The notes below the pieces were generated by a model. The model was given only the letters and a program-made list of their open reading frames with translations, did not search any database and had not been told where the DNA came from. Below, in pieces: positions 1 through 11,900 of a stretch of 64,000 nt of DNA. The position numbers and the translations under genes were made by a program. The stretch's first letter is position 1. Every line of letters begins with the position of its first letter. The stretch covers positions 186,328,807-186,392,806 of the forward strand of contig JAUPFV010000004.1 of assembly GCA_036936605.1 (NCBI GenBank), in the 5' to 3' direction. Source of the DNA: Limnanthes douglasii subsp. nivea. Its lineage: Eukaryota; Streptophyta; Magnoliopsida; Brassicales; Limnanthaceae.

Positions 1-1702
1 ACAAGGTAGTCAAATATTTCTTAGAGGTGGACAAAAAATACAAAACAACAGTTTATATTTATTTTCCGGCTATGGGAGACCGGTTTTGAGAGTTCCAAAG
101 AAATGCCTCACCGGCTAACTTTGGAATGGACTGAACGAGGTACTTGTCTGCTTACTCATTCAGTTTTACTTGTTTGAATTGATTAATCTAAAGCATTTTT
201 TTTGAATGACTATGAAAGGGATTGCTAAGCCCTTTAAGGACTATGTTGAATCCGTAAATGACATCTTTGAGAAGTTAAGCCTTTGGGCATATGCCAATTG
301 GAGATAAAAATTCCATAGGTGCTTGACCCCCTCGAACTTGGTTAGAAACCATCTTTGGAGGTATGATCCGGGTCAGAAGAAGTCCTTGAAGGAGTTCATG
401 ATACCCCCTCCGGAAGATGTTGTTCTCAAACGTTTGGAAGGTCTTGACAATATGGTCTTTCTTCTCACCAGATTCAGGGCTCCAAGTCATCAAGATGTTG
501 AGGATAAACAAACTAAGGATGATGCTGGCTCGGAGGACGAAGTCCGGGAATAACAAAGAACTGAAGTACAAGAGGAACAATAGACTAAGGTCCATTATAG
601 GGAACTAGTTAAGGTCCGAAAAGACCAACAAGTTAATGTTTGGGAAGAACCTCGAGCTGATGTCAAGGAAGAAAACCAAGTAGATGCTGATTATGAAGAT
701 GTGTTCGAGGTGAGATCGGCCGAGAGGAGAAGTGTTGTGAGGCAAAATATATATGTTTGGCCGAAACAAAAAAATAAATATATTGATAGTGAGAAAGACG
801 ATGACAATACAATGGGTCCCAGTTTCCCCCCTGTGATGAAGGCTGTTATTATCGGCTCAAAATCTGGCGGAGAGTTTATCCAAAGTAAGCAAATAAGCTG
901 GTCAAAAGGAGAGGAAATTCCTAAGGAAAGGTGAAAATTTGTCCCTTACCTCATCTTATTTTGATGCCTACGAAAATGACTTTGTTGCGAATAAGCTTTA
1001 CAGGTTGTTCCGCGATGTTGTTCTCTCGAAGGCAAGGGCAACCACAAATATCGTTATAAGAATGAAGTCATTCAAAGAAGAATTGATGTGAGAAACTTGA
1101 ATGTTAAGGTGAAAAGCTTGAAAGACGAGCTTGGGAGCTTAAAAGAGGCAGCTAAAGATCAAAAGAAAACTAAATTGAAGAAGGTGGAAGTTGAGCTTGC
1201 TCGCGAGAAAGAAATATCTACTAAGCATCTAAGGAATATCACTTATTTGGACACTAAACTTTCTGAGGAGAAAGCAAAGTACGATGATGAAAATGAGCGT
1301 TTTATGGCTAAAGATATCGAACGGAACACCTTTATCGATGGTCTTTTTGATTCCTGTGAAATAACTCTGAAATATTTTGAGAGCTCTGTTAAAGAAATTG
1401 AAAGATTTATGAAGAAGAATTTTGAAGCTGAGAAGAAAAAAGACCTTGGATGCTTATGCTACCGACTGCATTTCTCGTATTGAAAAAAAAGATGCCAACC
1501 TCAAATCAGCTTTGGTTTTGGAAATGCATGAACGCTTTCGTGACTTGAAGTTGGAAAGTTTTTGGCAGTGTGTTATCGAAAGATATCGTCCAATAGGCGT
1601 TTCTCTAGGAGATTTGGTGACTAGTAGTAACTCGGAAAGTTCTTCCTCCTACTCTGACTCCTTAGAAGATATTAAAAAGGAAGCTGTTCCAGGTAAACAT
1701 TA
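1..1702 (+). pseudogene. aORF (antisense extra gene) of element H, degenerate
   Basis: Remnant of the extra gene that Tat-type elements carry antisense to pol; its function is unknown. The window opens inside exon 1: about 30-139 matches the end of the conserved globular domain of K's aORF (GSWENARPYN region). A likely intron starts with GT at 140. From about 215 exon 2 continues (FKDYVESVND, RNHLWRY), matching the KNTNLI..LWRC block of K and P. 1088-1483 encodes a Lys/Glu-rich coiled coil. 1500-1702 encodes the conserved tail (HERFRDLKLESFW) and an acidic Ser-rich end. Stops and frameshifts at several points (such as the TAA after 553) make it a pseudogene. Assigned to H because H pol lies on the minus strand immediately to the right. 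Confidence 0.65.
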
Positions 1703-1955
1703 GTGTCTATTACTTCTTGATATTTAAACTTTATCTTTTGTGTAACATTGTTTTCTAACCCATCTTTTGGAGTCCATGGTCGGATCTGCTCAAGGAGTTT
1801 TACTTTGTACCACTTTTGTTTGATTAAAGTTCTAAATGAAAAAGTATTTTGATTATTGTTTATTCTGTAAAACTTGATAACTTTTCCTTCTTCTTCCAAC
1901 TTTTTCTTGTGATCATCCTCTATTGATTTATAATGGAGTCATGTTTCCAACCAAA

Positions 1956-2345
1956 TGTTTTCATATGAAAGAATCTTTTAGCTAAAAAATACTCATTTTC
2001 TTACTCTAAAGTTTTTCATATGATTAAGTAATTTGCTAACTAGCATTCATTAGCTGATGTTTCTAACTCAAAAAGATGAGCATTAAAGTATGTCATTATT
2101 TGGGTGGACAATATTCATTGGCCTTCAACAGACTACTTTTTTAGTTCAAAATAATGAACATTGCATCCTAACAATTGTTGGACGACCCTTCTGACTTAAA
2201 AAGATAAGCATTATCATCCAAAAGGATATTATTTTAGGTTAAAAAAGATGAGCACTATCATCCAACCTTTTTTTAGAATGTCTTTTAAGTTCAAAAAGAT
2301 GAACACTTATGGAGATCATTTTAAGATGGCGAATAAATTTTTATA
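1956..2345. repeat. Degenerate tandem repeats in the 3' spacer of element H
   Basis: The motif AGTTCAAAAAGATGAGCA, in variants, recurs about five times at 50-75-bp spacing between the aORF end and the pol end. The same position holds unrelated tandem repeats in A, B2, K and P. 1703-1955 is A+T-rich and shows nothing recognisable. Confidence 0.6.
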
Positions 2346-2354
2346 TATAAGTCG

Positions 2355-2405
2355 GCTATCAGGACACCTCATTAAAACCGTCATGCGCCACCAGGGTAGG
2401 AAAAA
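2355..2405 (-). other. Conserved block after the pol stop of element H
   Basis: Reads on the minus strand as a TTTTTCCTACCCTGGTGG-like stretch, then GGTTTTAATGAGGTG. The same block follows pol in A, B2, K and P. Role unknown. Confidence 0.5.
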
Positions 2406-2439
2406 GTATGCCATCGATACTTACATATGTTCATAAAGA

Positions 2440-3560
2440 AAATATTTAAAACTTTACATATTCATTCTAAATAAAACTTGAGGTATTCAATGTTCCACCG
2501 GTGGGGGAGATCTCTTCCTTCTTTATTTTTGAGTATGTATGTCCCCGGGTTGACTTTCTTTGTTACCGTGTACAAACCTTCTCAATCGAGAGCTAACTTG
2601 CCAAGTCTATTTTCTTTCATATGAAGGAACACTTTCCTCAAGATTTTGTCCCCCGCTTTAAATTCTCGTCTCCTAACTTTTGAAGCATGTTGAGTTCTCA
2701 TTAAAGTCTGATATTATAAAGAATTCAGTTGTTCCCTTCTTCTCTTTTCCTCCACTAAATCTAACTCTGTGCGCTTTCCCTTGTCATTTGTCTCCTCGGA
2801 ATACTCATTGAGCCTAAATGAAGGGAAGGTTGCCTCTGATGGTACCACTGCATCCATCCCATAAACTAGTGCGAACAATGACTCTTGCGTTGCGGTCCGA
2901 GGAGTAGTTCTGTAAGCCCATTAAACGTTCTGTAGATAATCCGACCATTTTCCAGCCGTACCTTGCAAGTTCTTTTTTAACCAATCCAAAACTGTCCGAT
3001 TAGTCACCTCGACTTAGCCATTTTCTTGGGGATGGAAAGGTGCCGATAAACATTATTGTATCCTCTTAGAAGCACATAAACCTTTCATCTCTTCATTGTC
3101 GAACTATGATTTGTTGTCCATTGTTATTTTCCTCAGAACCCCAAAACGATTTCAAATGTTAGAAACGATAAATCTAATCATATTTTAAGCTTTTATCCCT
3201 GCCAAAGGTTCAACTCCACCCACTTAGAGAAATAACAATGATTGCATGTCGAGCTACAGCTGCCGTCGGTAAAGGTCCGACCAGGTCAATGTCCCATCGA
3301 TTAAATGGTATAGACTCAGGTATCGATTCGAGGAGCACACCTGGTGCATGGATTGCGTTAGCAAATCTTTGGCAGGCATCACACTTCTGCACTAATTCCT
3401 TAGCATCTGAAGATAGAGTTGGCACTAATACCTTACAAGAAGAACTCTTCATATTAATGTTTTGTAGCCATAGTGTACTAACCCTTCCCCGTCGTGTAGC
3501 TCTGAAAGTATCATATGTGATTCATCTCTTCCTAAACATCGAAGTAGGGGCCGGGTAAAA
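2440..3560 (-). pseudogene. Integrase region of element H pol
   Basis: Minus-strand integrase of a Ty3/gypsy polyprotein, the enzyme that joins element cDNA to the genome. 3210-3560 encodes the zinc-finger end (ELHDGEG, CDACQRFANAI) followed by the start of the catalytic core (RWDIDLVGPLP). The core and C-terminal part down to about 2445 are recognisable only in pieces across several frames, ending in WWNIEYLKFYL. Many frameshifts and stops, so not functional. It continues rightward into the RNase H region of the same element. Confidence 0.75.
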
Positions 3561-4596
3561 TATTTTTTTATACAATACATCTCCGAGTACAACATACCCA
3601 TATGCATTCAATTGTATTCTTTTAGCCATCACGTTATCACTGGTAATATATCATTCACCAAAAATTCTTGAATCTCACTCCTCCAATCTTTTGCCACACT
3701 TGTCGAAATTTGAAACACTTCAATAGGTACTTCAACTGTTTCAGATCCCTTTAATATAGTTTTATTGTGTAATTATCCAAGGGAACTCTTTTGAGTAAGA
3801 AGCTTTATTAGAAGAATCAACCACTGAATTTCCAGCCTTGTGAACGTGTTTGTATCTAATGCCTTCGAAAGCAAATGTTAAAACCATCAAAGCCCCCAAA
3901 TATTTCACTAAATGATCGTTTCTTGCTTCCGATTGGCCAGATGCATGGGTTATAAAAAACTATAAATCGCTTACTAGCCTTACCTTTTTAGCTCCGCAGA
4001 TTTTAGATCTGTAAATCTTAAGCCTGCCAAAGCAGCTTCGTACTCATCTAAATTATTTGATGCTTTAAATCCAAATCGGATGGCTTGATACATTGCAATT
4101 CCTTTTAGGGAAACTCACTGCATTCGTGCTCCATGAACCCCCATCAGTTTGGATTCTCCACTCTGCTGTAACTTTTTCCTCATTAATTTCCATGTATGTT
4201 CGCTCGTAGTGAAACTCGACTAGGAAATCAGCTAATCGTTGTCCTTTAATGGCAGTTTGTGGCTCAAACACAATATTAAAGTCTCCTAGCTTAACCGACC
4301 ATTTAGTCATTCTTCCCAACACATCAGGCCTTTCTAACATGTGTTTCAATAGAACAGATGTTCGTACGATGATAGAGTGTGCCTGAAAGTAAGGTCCTAT
4401 TTTTCGCACAGCGATGACTAACGCAAGGACTAATTTTTCTAACTTCAAGTACTAGTTCTCAGCATTTAGAAGACTTTTACCCGCGTAATACACTGGTCTC
4501 AGAATGTTTTCCTCTTCTCGGATCAGTACCGCACTCATAGTGTAATTTGATACTGGCAATCAAAAGGGAGCGCACTTATTCGATGAGCGTGATATG
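3561..4596 (-). pseudogene. RNase H and archaeal-type RNase H region of element H pol
   Basis: Contains the Ty3/gypsy RNase H C-terminus (MKLEKLVLALVIAVRKIGPY; GRMTKWSVKLGDFNIVFEP) and then the second, archaeal-type RNase H start (IQTDGGSW), the dual arrangement known for Tat-lineage elements. The linker to integrase (DWRSEIQEFLVND; RPLLRCLGRDESH) is visible at 3480-3700. Frames are interrupted. At its right end (about 4580) the code for the SSNKCAPF motif is cut by insertion of element A. The upstream half of pol resumes at 25845. Confidence 0.75.
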
Positions 4597-4864
4597 TGAT
4601 ACAGAAATGGAAATCTAAGGACTAAAATGTAAATAATAAAACATTATATAGCAGAAAGTGTGATTGGTCCTTTTTATGTAACCGTTTTCAGTTGTAAGCT
4701 AAGTCTTTGTGCCTCTATATAAAAGCCAAGGCTGATTTAATAAAGGGTTGGATTTTTGAGTTTGAACATTTGAGCACTTTGATTATCTCTCTCTAGAATC
4801 TATTTCTCTCTCTATAACTTACTTCTTTCGTTTACTAAAGTGATTCAGATAATCATACTCATCA
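4597..4864 (+). repeat. 5' LTR of element A
   Basis: Starts TGATACAG and ends CATACTCATCA. A TATA box (TATATAAAA) lies at 4716-4724, followed by a CT-rich stretch with repeated CTCTCTCT, a usual plant core promoter. Pairs with 25532-25839. Preceded by the ATATG duplication at 4592-4596. Confidence 0.9.
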
Positions 4865-4867
4865 AAT

Positions 4868-4886
4868 TGGCGACTCCATTAGGGAC
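4868..4886 (+). other. Primer-binding site of element A
   Basis: TGGCGACTCCATTAGGGAC lies 3 bases after the LTR. It is two mismatches from the B1 site (TGGCGACTCCACTGGGGAC). From memory this is the tRNA-Arg type described for Ogre-like elements; I could not check the tRNA. Confidence 0.7.
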
Positions 4887-4957
4887 GATTAACAATCAGC
4901 GCTTATTTTGCTAGATCGAATTTCCTTAATCTTGAAAATCAATCTTAAAAATTTGCA

Positions 4958-6125
4958 ATGAATCCAGAAAATGACATCTTAATTCGATCAGTTATCAAAA
5001 CGCTAAATAAGGATTTGAAGAGGATGGACGATAGACCAGAAGGATCCACTCCGATCCACCAATGAATCAGCTCTTGGATAGGATAAACTCTTTGAATAAA
5101 AAATACAATCAAAGAGAGCAAGAGATTCAATCAACAAGGCTGAAATACGATGTGAGGCAAATGAATGAAAAAAAAAATAAAGCTGGAAACCAATTTGATC
5201 GATCTTGCATTGATCGTCAAATCAGGAGTGAACTGAAGAAGTCGTGCTTCGTAGCTCCAAAAGAGCGACATTCATCTCGAAAATAAAAGAAAGACAAACA
5301 AACGTATGTCACATCCAGTGACGAGGAGGTTGAGAGCTTTGGATCAGGTTTTAAAAGGTATAGGGGTTCTTCGAAGCAAGAGAGGGATCAAGCTCGAAAG
5401 TATAAGAAAAAACATAAATTTAGGAGAGATATTGTACCATGATGTTTGAGGGAGTCTAATTGGTGTGAGGGAAACATATCAAATCAGTATGATGGAGTCG
5501 ATCGGAATTTGTATACAGTAATAGGAACTGAAGATCAATATGTTCAAGGTGTCGATTGGAGGAATTCTCCATTGACAAGTGAAATCAGATCTTTTACGGT
5601 TTTGAAGCGTTTTGATATTGCAAAGGTTGAAAAGTTCGATGGGATGCAGGATCCAGACGATCACATCGAACAATTCAAAAATTATATTATGAATTTCGAG
5701 GACAACGACAGGCTGGTATGTCGGGCTTCCTCGCAGACTTTTAAAGGGACAACTTTGAAATGGTATAACCAAATTCCAATGGGATCCATTTCAAATATTA
5801 GATATTTTTATACTACTTTTTGAAGATAGTTTATTGGCAGTAAAGAGATGAGAGCAAACAGTGACACAATTATCTAATGCAAGCAAGTAGTTGGAGAAAA
5901 GTTGAAGGGCTACACGAAGCGATTTGTTTTGACAAATGTAATTTTGGATAACTGTGAAGCGTCGGTGGCGATGACAGCTTTTCACCAAGGGTTATTGACA
6001 GGGGATCTAGATAATGAGACAACAAAAAGGAGGGATTTAACTTTTGGAGCATTGATAGCTCAAAACAAATTATAGAAGTTTTTAATATGCAAAGGGAGGA
6101 GCGAAATAATAAATTATGAGGATAC
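4958..6125 (+). pseudogene. 5' part of gag of element A
   Basis: Degenerate gag, the structural protein of the virus-like particle. An ATG at 4958 opens a short frame that hits TGA near 5061; the next frame (5062-5286) is a charged N-terminal region. 5446-5823 encodes the capsid core (GVDWRNSPLTSEI, FDGMQDPDDHIEQFKNYI, QTFKGTTLKWYNQIP) and 5870-6060 the capsid C-terminus in another frame. The sequence then becomes unrecognisable and is joined at 6126 to the LTR of B1. Gag resumes only near its end at 17530, and comparison with B1 suggests A has lost about 500 bp of gag at this site. Confidence 0.75.
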
Positions 6126-6391
6126 TAATAAAGAAGTATAAATTTAGGGACTAAAAGTGTCAATAATGGAAGTTTAATGGAACAATTATAATTATGTATT
6201 TTTATTGAGGACTAAGGGTAATTTATCATTTTATGTAACCATTTTTCAGTTTAGAGCCAAGTAGAACCAATAAAAGGGTTGAACACTTTTTAATCTAACT
6301 CAATTGTGCTATGACTTTCTCTCTCTCTCTCTCTCTCACTAAAACTCACGTGCTACTTTTTCCTAAAAAGCTCTTAGTAATTGAACTCACA
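6126..6391 (+). repeat. 5' LTR of element B1
   Basis: Begins TAATAAAGAAGTATAAATTT (the expected TG is mutated to TA) and ends TTGAACTCACA before the primer-binding site. Holds a long CT microsatellite at about 6312-6336. Its first 50 bp match, inverted, the remnants at 8358-8412 and 17479-17529. Confidence 0.8.
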
Positions 6392-6394
6392 AAT

Positions 6395-6413
6395 TGGCGA
6401 CTCCACTGGGGAC
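6395..6413 (+). other. Primer-binding site of element B1
   Basis: TGGCGACTCCACTGGGGAC lies 3 bases after the LTR end. Same type as in element A. Confidence 0.75.
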
Positions 6414-6519
6414 GACTAAGAATCAGTGTCTTGCCTGTTCGAATTTCAATATAATCCTCTTATTTTCTCGTTTGAAGTCTTATAACGAATCTTGAAAACA
6501 ATTCGTCACTTTGATGCGA

Positions 6520-8345
6520 TGGAACCGTTAAAGATTATTTACAAAGAAATGAAAACAAACCGGATCGATCTGCTCCAATCCAAACTCAATCGGCTATTGA
6601 GATGCGCATGAATCAACTCTTGGATAAAAAATACGCGGAACAAAAAGTACGAACAAAGAGAACAAGAAATTCACTCGGCGAAGCTCAAACCCGAGGTGAG
6701 GCAAGTAGACGAGAAAGCTAAGATGGAGATCAGTATGATCGATCTTGTACTGATTGGTACGTTAGAAGTGAGCAGAAGAAAGCGCGCTTCAAAGCTCCAA
6801 AAGACCATTATTTTTCTCGAAAAAAGACAAAAGACAAACAAAACTATGTAGCCTCTAATGATGAAGAGGTTGAAAGTTCTGCTTTAGGCTTAAAAGGTAT
6901 AAGAGTTCTTCGAAGGAGGAACCAGAAAGAGAACAGCCATGGAAGCATAAGAAGGAACATAAATCTAAAATGGACAACATTCCTCGTTGTTTGAGATAAT
7001 CTACTTGGTGTGAAGGGAACACCTCGAATCAATATGCTGAGACTGATCGAAATTTTTATGCAAGGTGACTGAGGATCAGTTTGTGCAAGGTGTCGATTGG
7101 AGGAACTCTCTGTTGACAAGCGAGATTCGATCTATAACGCTCCCGGAGCGTTTTGATATTGCTAAGATGGAGAAGTTCGCTAGGATGCAAGATCCAGATG
7201 ACCACGTCGAACAGTTCATGAACTACACGATAAATTTTGAAGATAACGACCAACTGGTGTGTCGTGCATTTTCACAGACTTTCAAAGGAACCACATTAAA
7301 ATGGTACAACCGGATTCCAAGGGGATTCATCTCATTTCAGGGATTTATACACTACTTTTCGAAGGTAGTTTGTTGGAAGTAAGGAGATGAGAGCGGATGG
7401 AGATATGATTATTCAGTGTAAACACGCGACTAAAGAGAAATTAAAGGATTACCAAAGAGGTTTGTTCTGACTAAGGCAAGTTTGGATAATTGCGAAGAAA
7501 ATGTTACAATGGCAGCTTTTCGCCAACGTCTACTGCCAGAAGATCTGGCTAATGAAATGACGAAGAAGAGAGCTCTAACCTCTGGAGCATTGATGGCTCG
7601 GGTAGAGGATCTGATCAAGGTTGAAGAGTCAACCAGGGTCCAAGGATGACCCATAGTATTCCAAAGAATTCGAGTGAGGTGGCCAATAACCAAGGGTAAC
7701 CCTCGAATGTTAATCAGCAATCACATCCGAAGAATAATAATTTACCACCTCAAACTGGTGGATATTCAAATCATACTCCATCCTATAATTATAACAAACC
7801 GAGGACAAATCAGTGGGTCAGTCCAGAATATTATGTTGATTTGACAGAAAGTGTGGCTGCAATTTTTGGCAAGAACAAAAGCTTCGTAAATTTTAGAAAA
7901 CCAGCTCCAATAAATAGGCCAAAAGAGGAGTTGAATAACAAATATTGCAGGTACCATGAGGACATTGGACATGATACTAATGATTGCATCGCGTTGAAAA
8001 AAGAAGTTCAAATCTTGATTGAAAATGGGAAGCTCTTGACTTATGTGAAGTCACAAGGGAGCGGATCGAAAAATCCAGCATCAACTTTGAAGGCTAACCC
8101 AACTGCGCCAGCTGAGAATTTAATGATTTTAGATTCGAAGGCAGAAGAATTGGATGCCTCTTGATGGTTGTTAAAGAGCCAAAAAAGAAGGGGCGTGTGT
8201 GAGATTTGTGTAAAGTTTTTGAATCATTAGCCATTTTCGGAGGTGATTCAATGGCTGGCAACACTAATAGTTTGAGGAAGAGGCACGTTGTCAATTTGAA
8301 AACTCAAATCGAAGGTAAAATGTCTACTCACCTATATGGAAAAAA
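6520..8345 (+). pseudogene. gag and start of protease of element B1
   Basis: Degenerate gag. The N-terminal region is charged (6600-7060). The capsid core at 7065-7382 shows GVDWRNSLLTSEIRS, MQDPDDHVEQF and TFKGTTLKWYNRIP. The capsid C-terminus, in shifted frames, is at 7385-7640. The nucleocapsid zinc knuckle of the Tat type (CRYHEDIGHDTNDC) is at 7841-8164, followed by LTYVKSQGSG. 8165-8345 begins the protease region (KVFESLAIFGGDS; MSTHLYG) and is cut off before the catalytic Asp. At least four frame breaks. Confidence 0.75.
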
Positions 8346-8357
8346 GGTCATTCTTTT

Positions 8358-8433
8358 CATTAAACTTTCCATTATTTACACTTTTAGTCCCAAAATTTAT
8401 ACTTCCTTATCAATAGCTCCTAGTTCTCATACG
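8358..8433 (-). repeat. Truncated 3' LTR and polypurine tract of element B2
   Basis: On the minus strand the LTR starts TGATAAGGAAGTATAAATTT at 8412 and is lost after about 55 bp. The purine-rich tract just before it (GAGAACTAGGAGCTAT, 8413-8428) corresponds to GAGAACTATGGGGGCTAC before A's 3' LTR. Confidence 0.7.
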
Positions 8434-8792
8434 AGAAACTCTCAGTCAAAAAATCAATAATATCTTTTATTTCTCCTCGAATATTTTCATACGCAAATTT
8501 AGAATGTAATCATCGGATTTTGCCAAACGTGCCCACACATCATAACAGAACTCTCAAATTCAAAAATATAATCATCGAATTCTGTCAAACATGCCCACAC
8601 ATCAGAAGATAACTCTCAAATTCAAAAATATAATCAATCTTTGAAATCGCTGCGACGTAAATTTCTACAAAATCTAATTGTTATAGCTAGCGCTAGCTAG
8701 TCTGACAGATGTCGAATTCATAACCCTATCACCGTTTCGTATTCGGCCCAATCATCACAAAGTCTTTTCCATTTCTACACATCCCTCATCCT

Positions 8793-8800
8793 CCTATAAG
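8793..8800 (+). promoter_or_regulatory. TATA box of the B2 aORF
   Basis: CCTATAAG lies about 150 bp before the aORF ATG and is followed by a GAGAGAGAAA leader at about 8844. The same pairing occurs before the aORFs of A, K and P. The rest of 8434-8792 holds a weak direct repeat (AAATATAATCATCGAATTCTG-like, about 60-bp period) and no gene. Confidence 0.5.
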
Positions 8801-8947
8801 TTTGTTAGTAACTTCATTCCTTGATTCACAACCCCAATTCCTTGAGAGAGAAACAACACACCCTTGGCTACCTTCAACGTTTTCTTCAAATTTCCCAGTT
8901 ATCTTCACCAGAAAACTCATACTTTATGGTCAATCTTCATTCAATTT

Positions 8948-11900
8948 ATGAGAAAAATCCAAAATCCAGAAGATCTAAGGCTAGGATACCTAAAAACTCA
9001 AATCTCCAAAGCTTGACGATAATCTAGTCTTTAGGTCATACAATTATTTTTGCATTACTGAAAGAGAAGAGGAGTACAAGGTTGCCGGATTAATCAACAA
9101 CGCTCCCATTGGAACAACAACCAAGACCATTTATTACGGTAACTTTGATCGATCTAAAGTCCCTGTTTTTTCGCCTTCTCCTACTACCGAAAAGCGTCAT
9201 CCCTCTAGAATTCAAACACCCAGAACGCCTCGAACCTCTTCTTCTCAAGTTAGAGCATCACCTCTGATTAGTGAAGAATCAAGCAAATCCTCTTCGAAAT
9301 AAACTAAAACTAATCCTTCTTTCACTTGTCCTCCACCAACCCGAAGAATAAAAACTTTCATAGCTATGGGAGATGATTCTGATGCTGCTCCAAATTCCCC
9401 TTCATCAAATCCACTTACTCAATCTCCTCCTCGAAGATAAATTGTTGAGGAAGCTACATTACCTCAACCAAATCCCTCAAAGGATCCTCCCCTATCAATG
9501 GATGAAGAATCAGAAGCCGATGAAGCTGACTCTGAAGCTACCCGATCTGATAATGAAGCTGATTCTGATGAAGGAGACTCAGAAAATGCCGCAGAGAAAA
9601 AGTTTGAAAGCCTCGAAAAAAGAAAGCATTGAGTACTATTTCTGATGAGGAAAGAGCAGCCATTGGCATAAGCTTAAGAGATCTCGATGCTGACTACATT
9701 ATCGAGCTGAAGAAAGTTCCTTATATATACTATCAAGAGAGTCAAGCATCGGATTTAAAGAGACAATGGGAAATGGGAGACAACATCAACATTCGACTAA
9801 ATAAGAAATGGGAAACTCCCTTAGATTGTAAAGGTGAAGAACTGGTGGTCTACCCCGAAATCATCAACTGGGGTGTTCGGTTCCCACTGGATCCTATGAT
9901 CTGGAGTACTTCGAACTTCTCAACCTGTGCCCAACTCAAGTGAAACCGAATCAGTGGTTCACTCTCATGTCTGTGATCATGGCCTCTCGGTTGTCCAAGG
10001 ACTGAAGATCCCATTTTACTACCTCACTCTAGTAGATGATTTTAAAATCATCGATGATCTCCTGGAAGCGGAAATGTTTTGGAAATAAAATTTTATCTTC
10101 ATCTCATGAGCATAGGAGAACAACAGAGAAATATCTGATGCCAACCCTTCAAAATTAAATCTCATATGGAGAAGTAATCGTAAGTACTTCGAACATTTTA
10201 CTTTTTAAGATAAATTAGCATTTAACTGTTGTCTTCCTTATTTATTGTTTATTTGTATGATCATTTCAGAAATTACAAGGTGGTATGCCATTCATCGGAC
10301 AACGGCCAAATACATTTTCAAAATACTTGTCGCTTGGGCCGAAACAGAGTGGAACAACGCTTTCCACACCGCCTTCCAACGGGTCAACTTCCACAATAGT
10401 CACCCCTTTCCCATCACACCTGGAGCTTTGCCTCCTCCAAATCTAATGGATCAGCCCAACCCCCCATCACGCTTGCAAAAGACTAGTTCAACCTGATTGT
10501 AAGGTATTCCACACAATCCGCAATAGGTCAGACAGTCACATGCCTCAAAAGAAAAAAGAGAAGGCATAAAAAGAAAAGAAAAATAATAAAGCAGCTAGCA
10601 CATCTGGTGCTAGCCCTTCAACACAGCCGAAGCCCAAACATCAAAACATAAAAGCAGCGGAAAAAACTCTTTCAACCATTGAAGAAGGAGAAGAACAAGA
10701 ACCTTCTACGAAGAAAAAGAAGACTTTCACGCCTTCAAAAAGTAAAAGTTTCATCATTCCTCATGGGAAGAAAAACAAAAAATAAAAGGTCATCGAATAC
10801 ATAACGGTCGATGAGGATGAGATCATAACTGTTGGGAATCAGCAAAATCCTCCTCTTGAAAAGAAGACAACCAATGATGATGCTCCAATCATCATCAAGG
10901 ACAATGCAGATGATAATAATCAAAACGACGACCACTTCGATCCCGATAGCTTCATTAATTTCAACGAGTCACGGGAACTTGCTGGAGAAGACGATTCTAT
11001 CATCCAAGATATTCAGACTCGCATGCACAATTTTAGGAGAAAGTCTACCATCGAAGCATCTCCAAAAATCATATGTCCTTCTGTTCCAACTACATCTCTA
11101 GACATAATTCCTCATCCCACAACAACAGTTTTTCCTCCTCTTTCACCCAACCCTAATGTCCTTGCTGCGCTCCAACCATTTATCAATCTCGATGTCGAAG
11201 CAAAGTCGCTTTCTTCACAAATTGAGGCTTTCCACAATCACTTGAAACGATTTCAAAATATATGGTTCGTTATAAAGGAATTGCCGATGCTGAGAAACAA
11301 TTGAGGGAAAAATTTTAGAATCAAGTAATCGATGAATTTTTATATCTTCGAAGCGGCAAGTCTAGGCTTATTCGAGGAATGCTCTTTGTCAAAAGCCATT
11401 TGCGAGCACAACATTATGATGATAAAGAAAAACTGGCTGTCTCACATAGAGAGGAGATGAACAAGCTCAAAGCTAAACATACTAAAGAGTTGATTGCTGA
11501 AAAGCTTAAATTCGATGGTCTCCAAACTACTATTGCTACCATCGACGCAAAAAGTAAAGAATTGACTGATAAGATAGCCAAGTTGAAGGGTGATATTGAG
11601 AAGGAAAAAGAATCTATTGTCACTACTACAGATGCTTTAAGGATATGTTAGCTGCTATTAATAATCGTAAAGAAGAGACAACCATCACTCTTCTTCGAGA
11701 GTGATAAACTCCTGCTCGAATCGGCACTCTGAAATGGGATAGGGATAACTTTGCAACCAGGAACCCAAAAGGATTCAAGGATCAAAGGATGTGGATCGAT
11801 AGGTCACACAAAGGTTGTGGAAAGGCCTTTGATATTCCAACTGATCTTCCTTTGGATATGACGCACCAAATGAAGAACAGGTTTTCTTGTGGATATTACA

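Larger units (their letters stand above)
6126..8357 (+). mobile_element. Element B1: 5' portion of an A-related element, plus strand
   Basis: Carries a complete 5' LTR, primer-binding site, leader, gag and the first part of protease, then stops abruptly at about 8345-8357 against the truncated LTR of B2. No 3' half in the same orientation was found. Gag is about 95% identical by eye, over the clearest 200 bp, to the B2 gag that lies inverted at 15954-17478. No target-site duplication could be paired with A. Confidence 0.75.

Noticed and set aside
3238..3558. Plus-strand open frame over the H integrase
   Set aside because: Shadow of the minus-strand zinc-finger and core code, which has clear motifs.
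4868..4886. tRNA gene at the primer-binding sites
   Set aside because: Only the 18-19 bases complementary to a tRNA 3' end are present. No cloverleaf or A/B boxes nearby. I found no tRNA or rRNA gene in the window.
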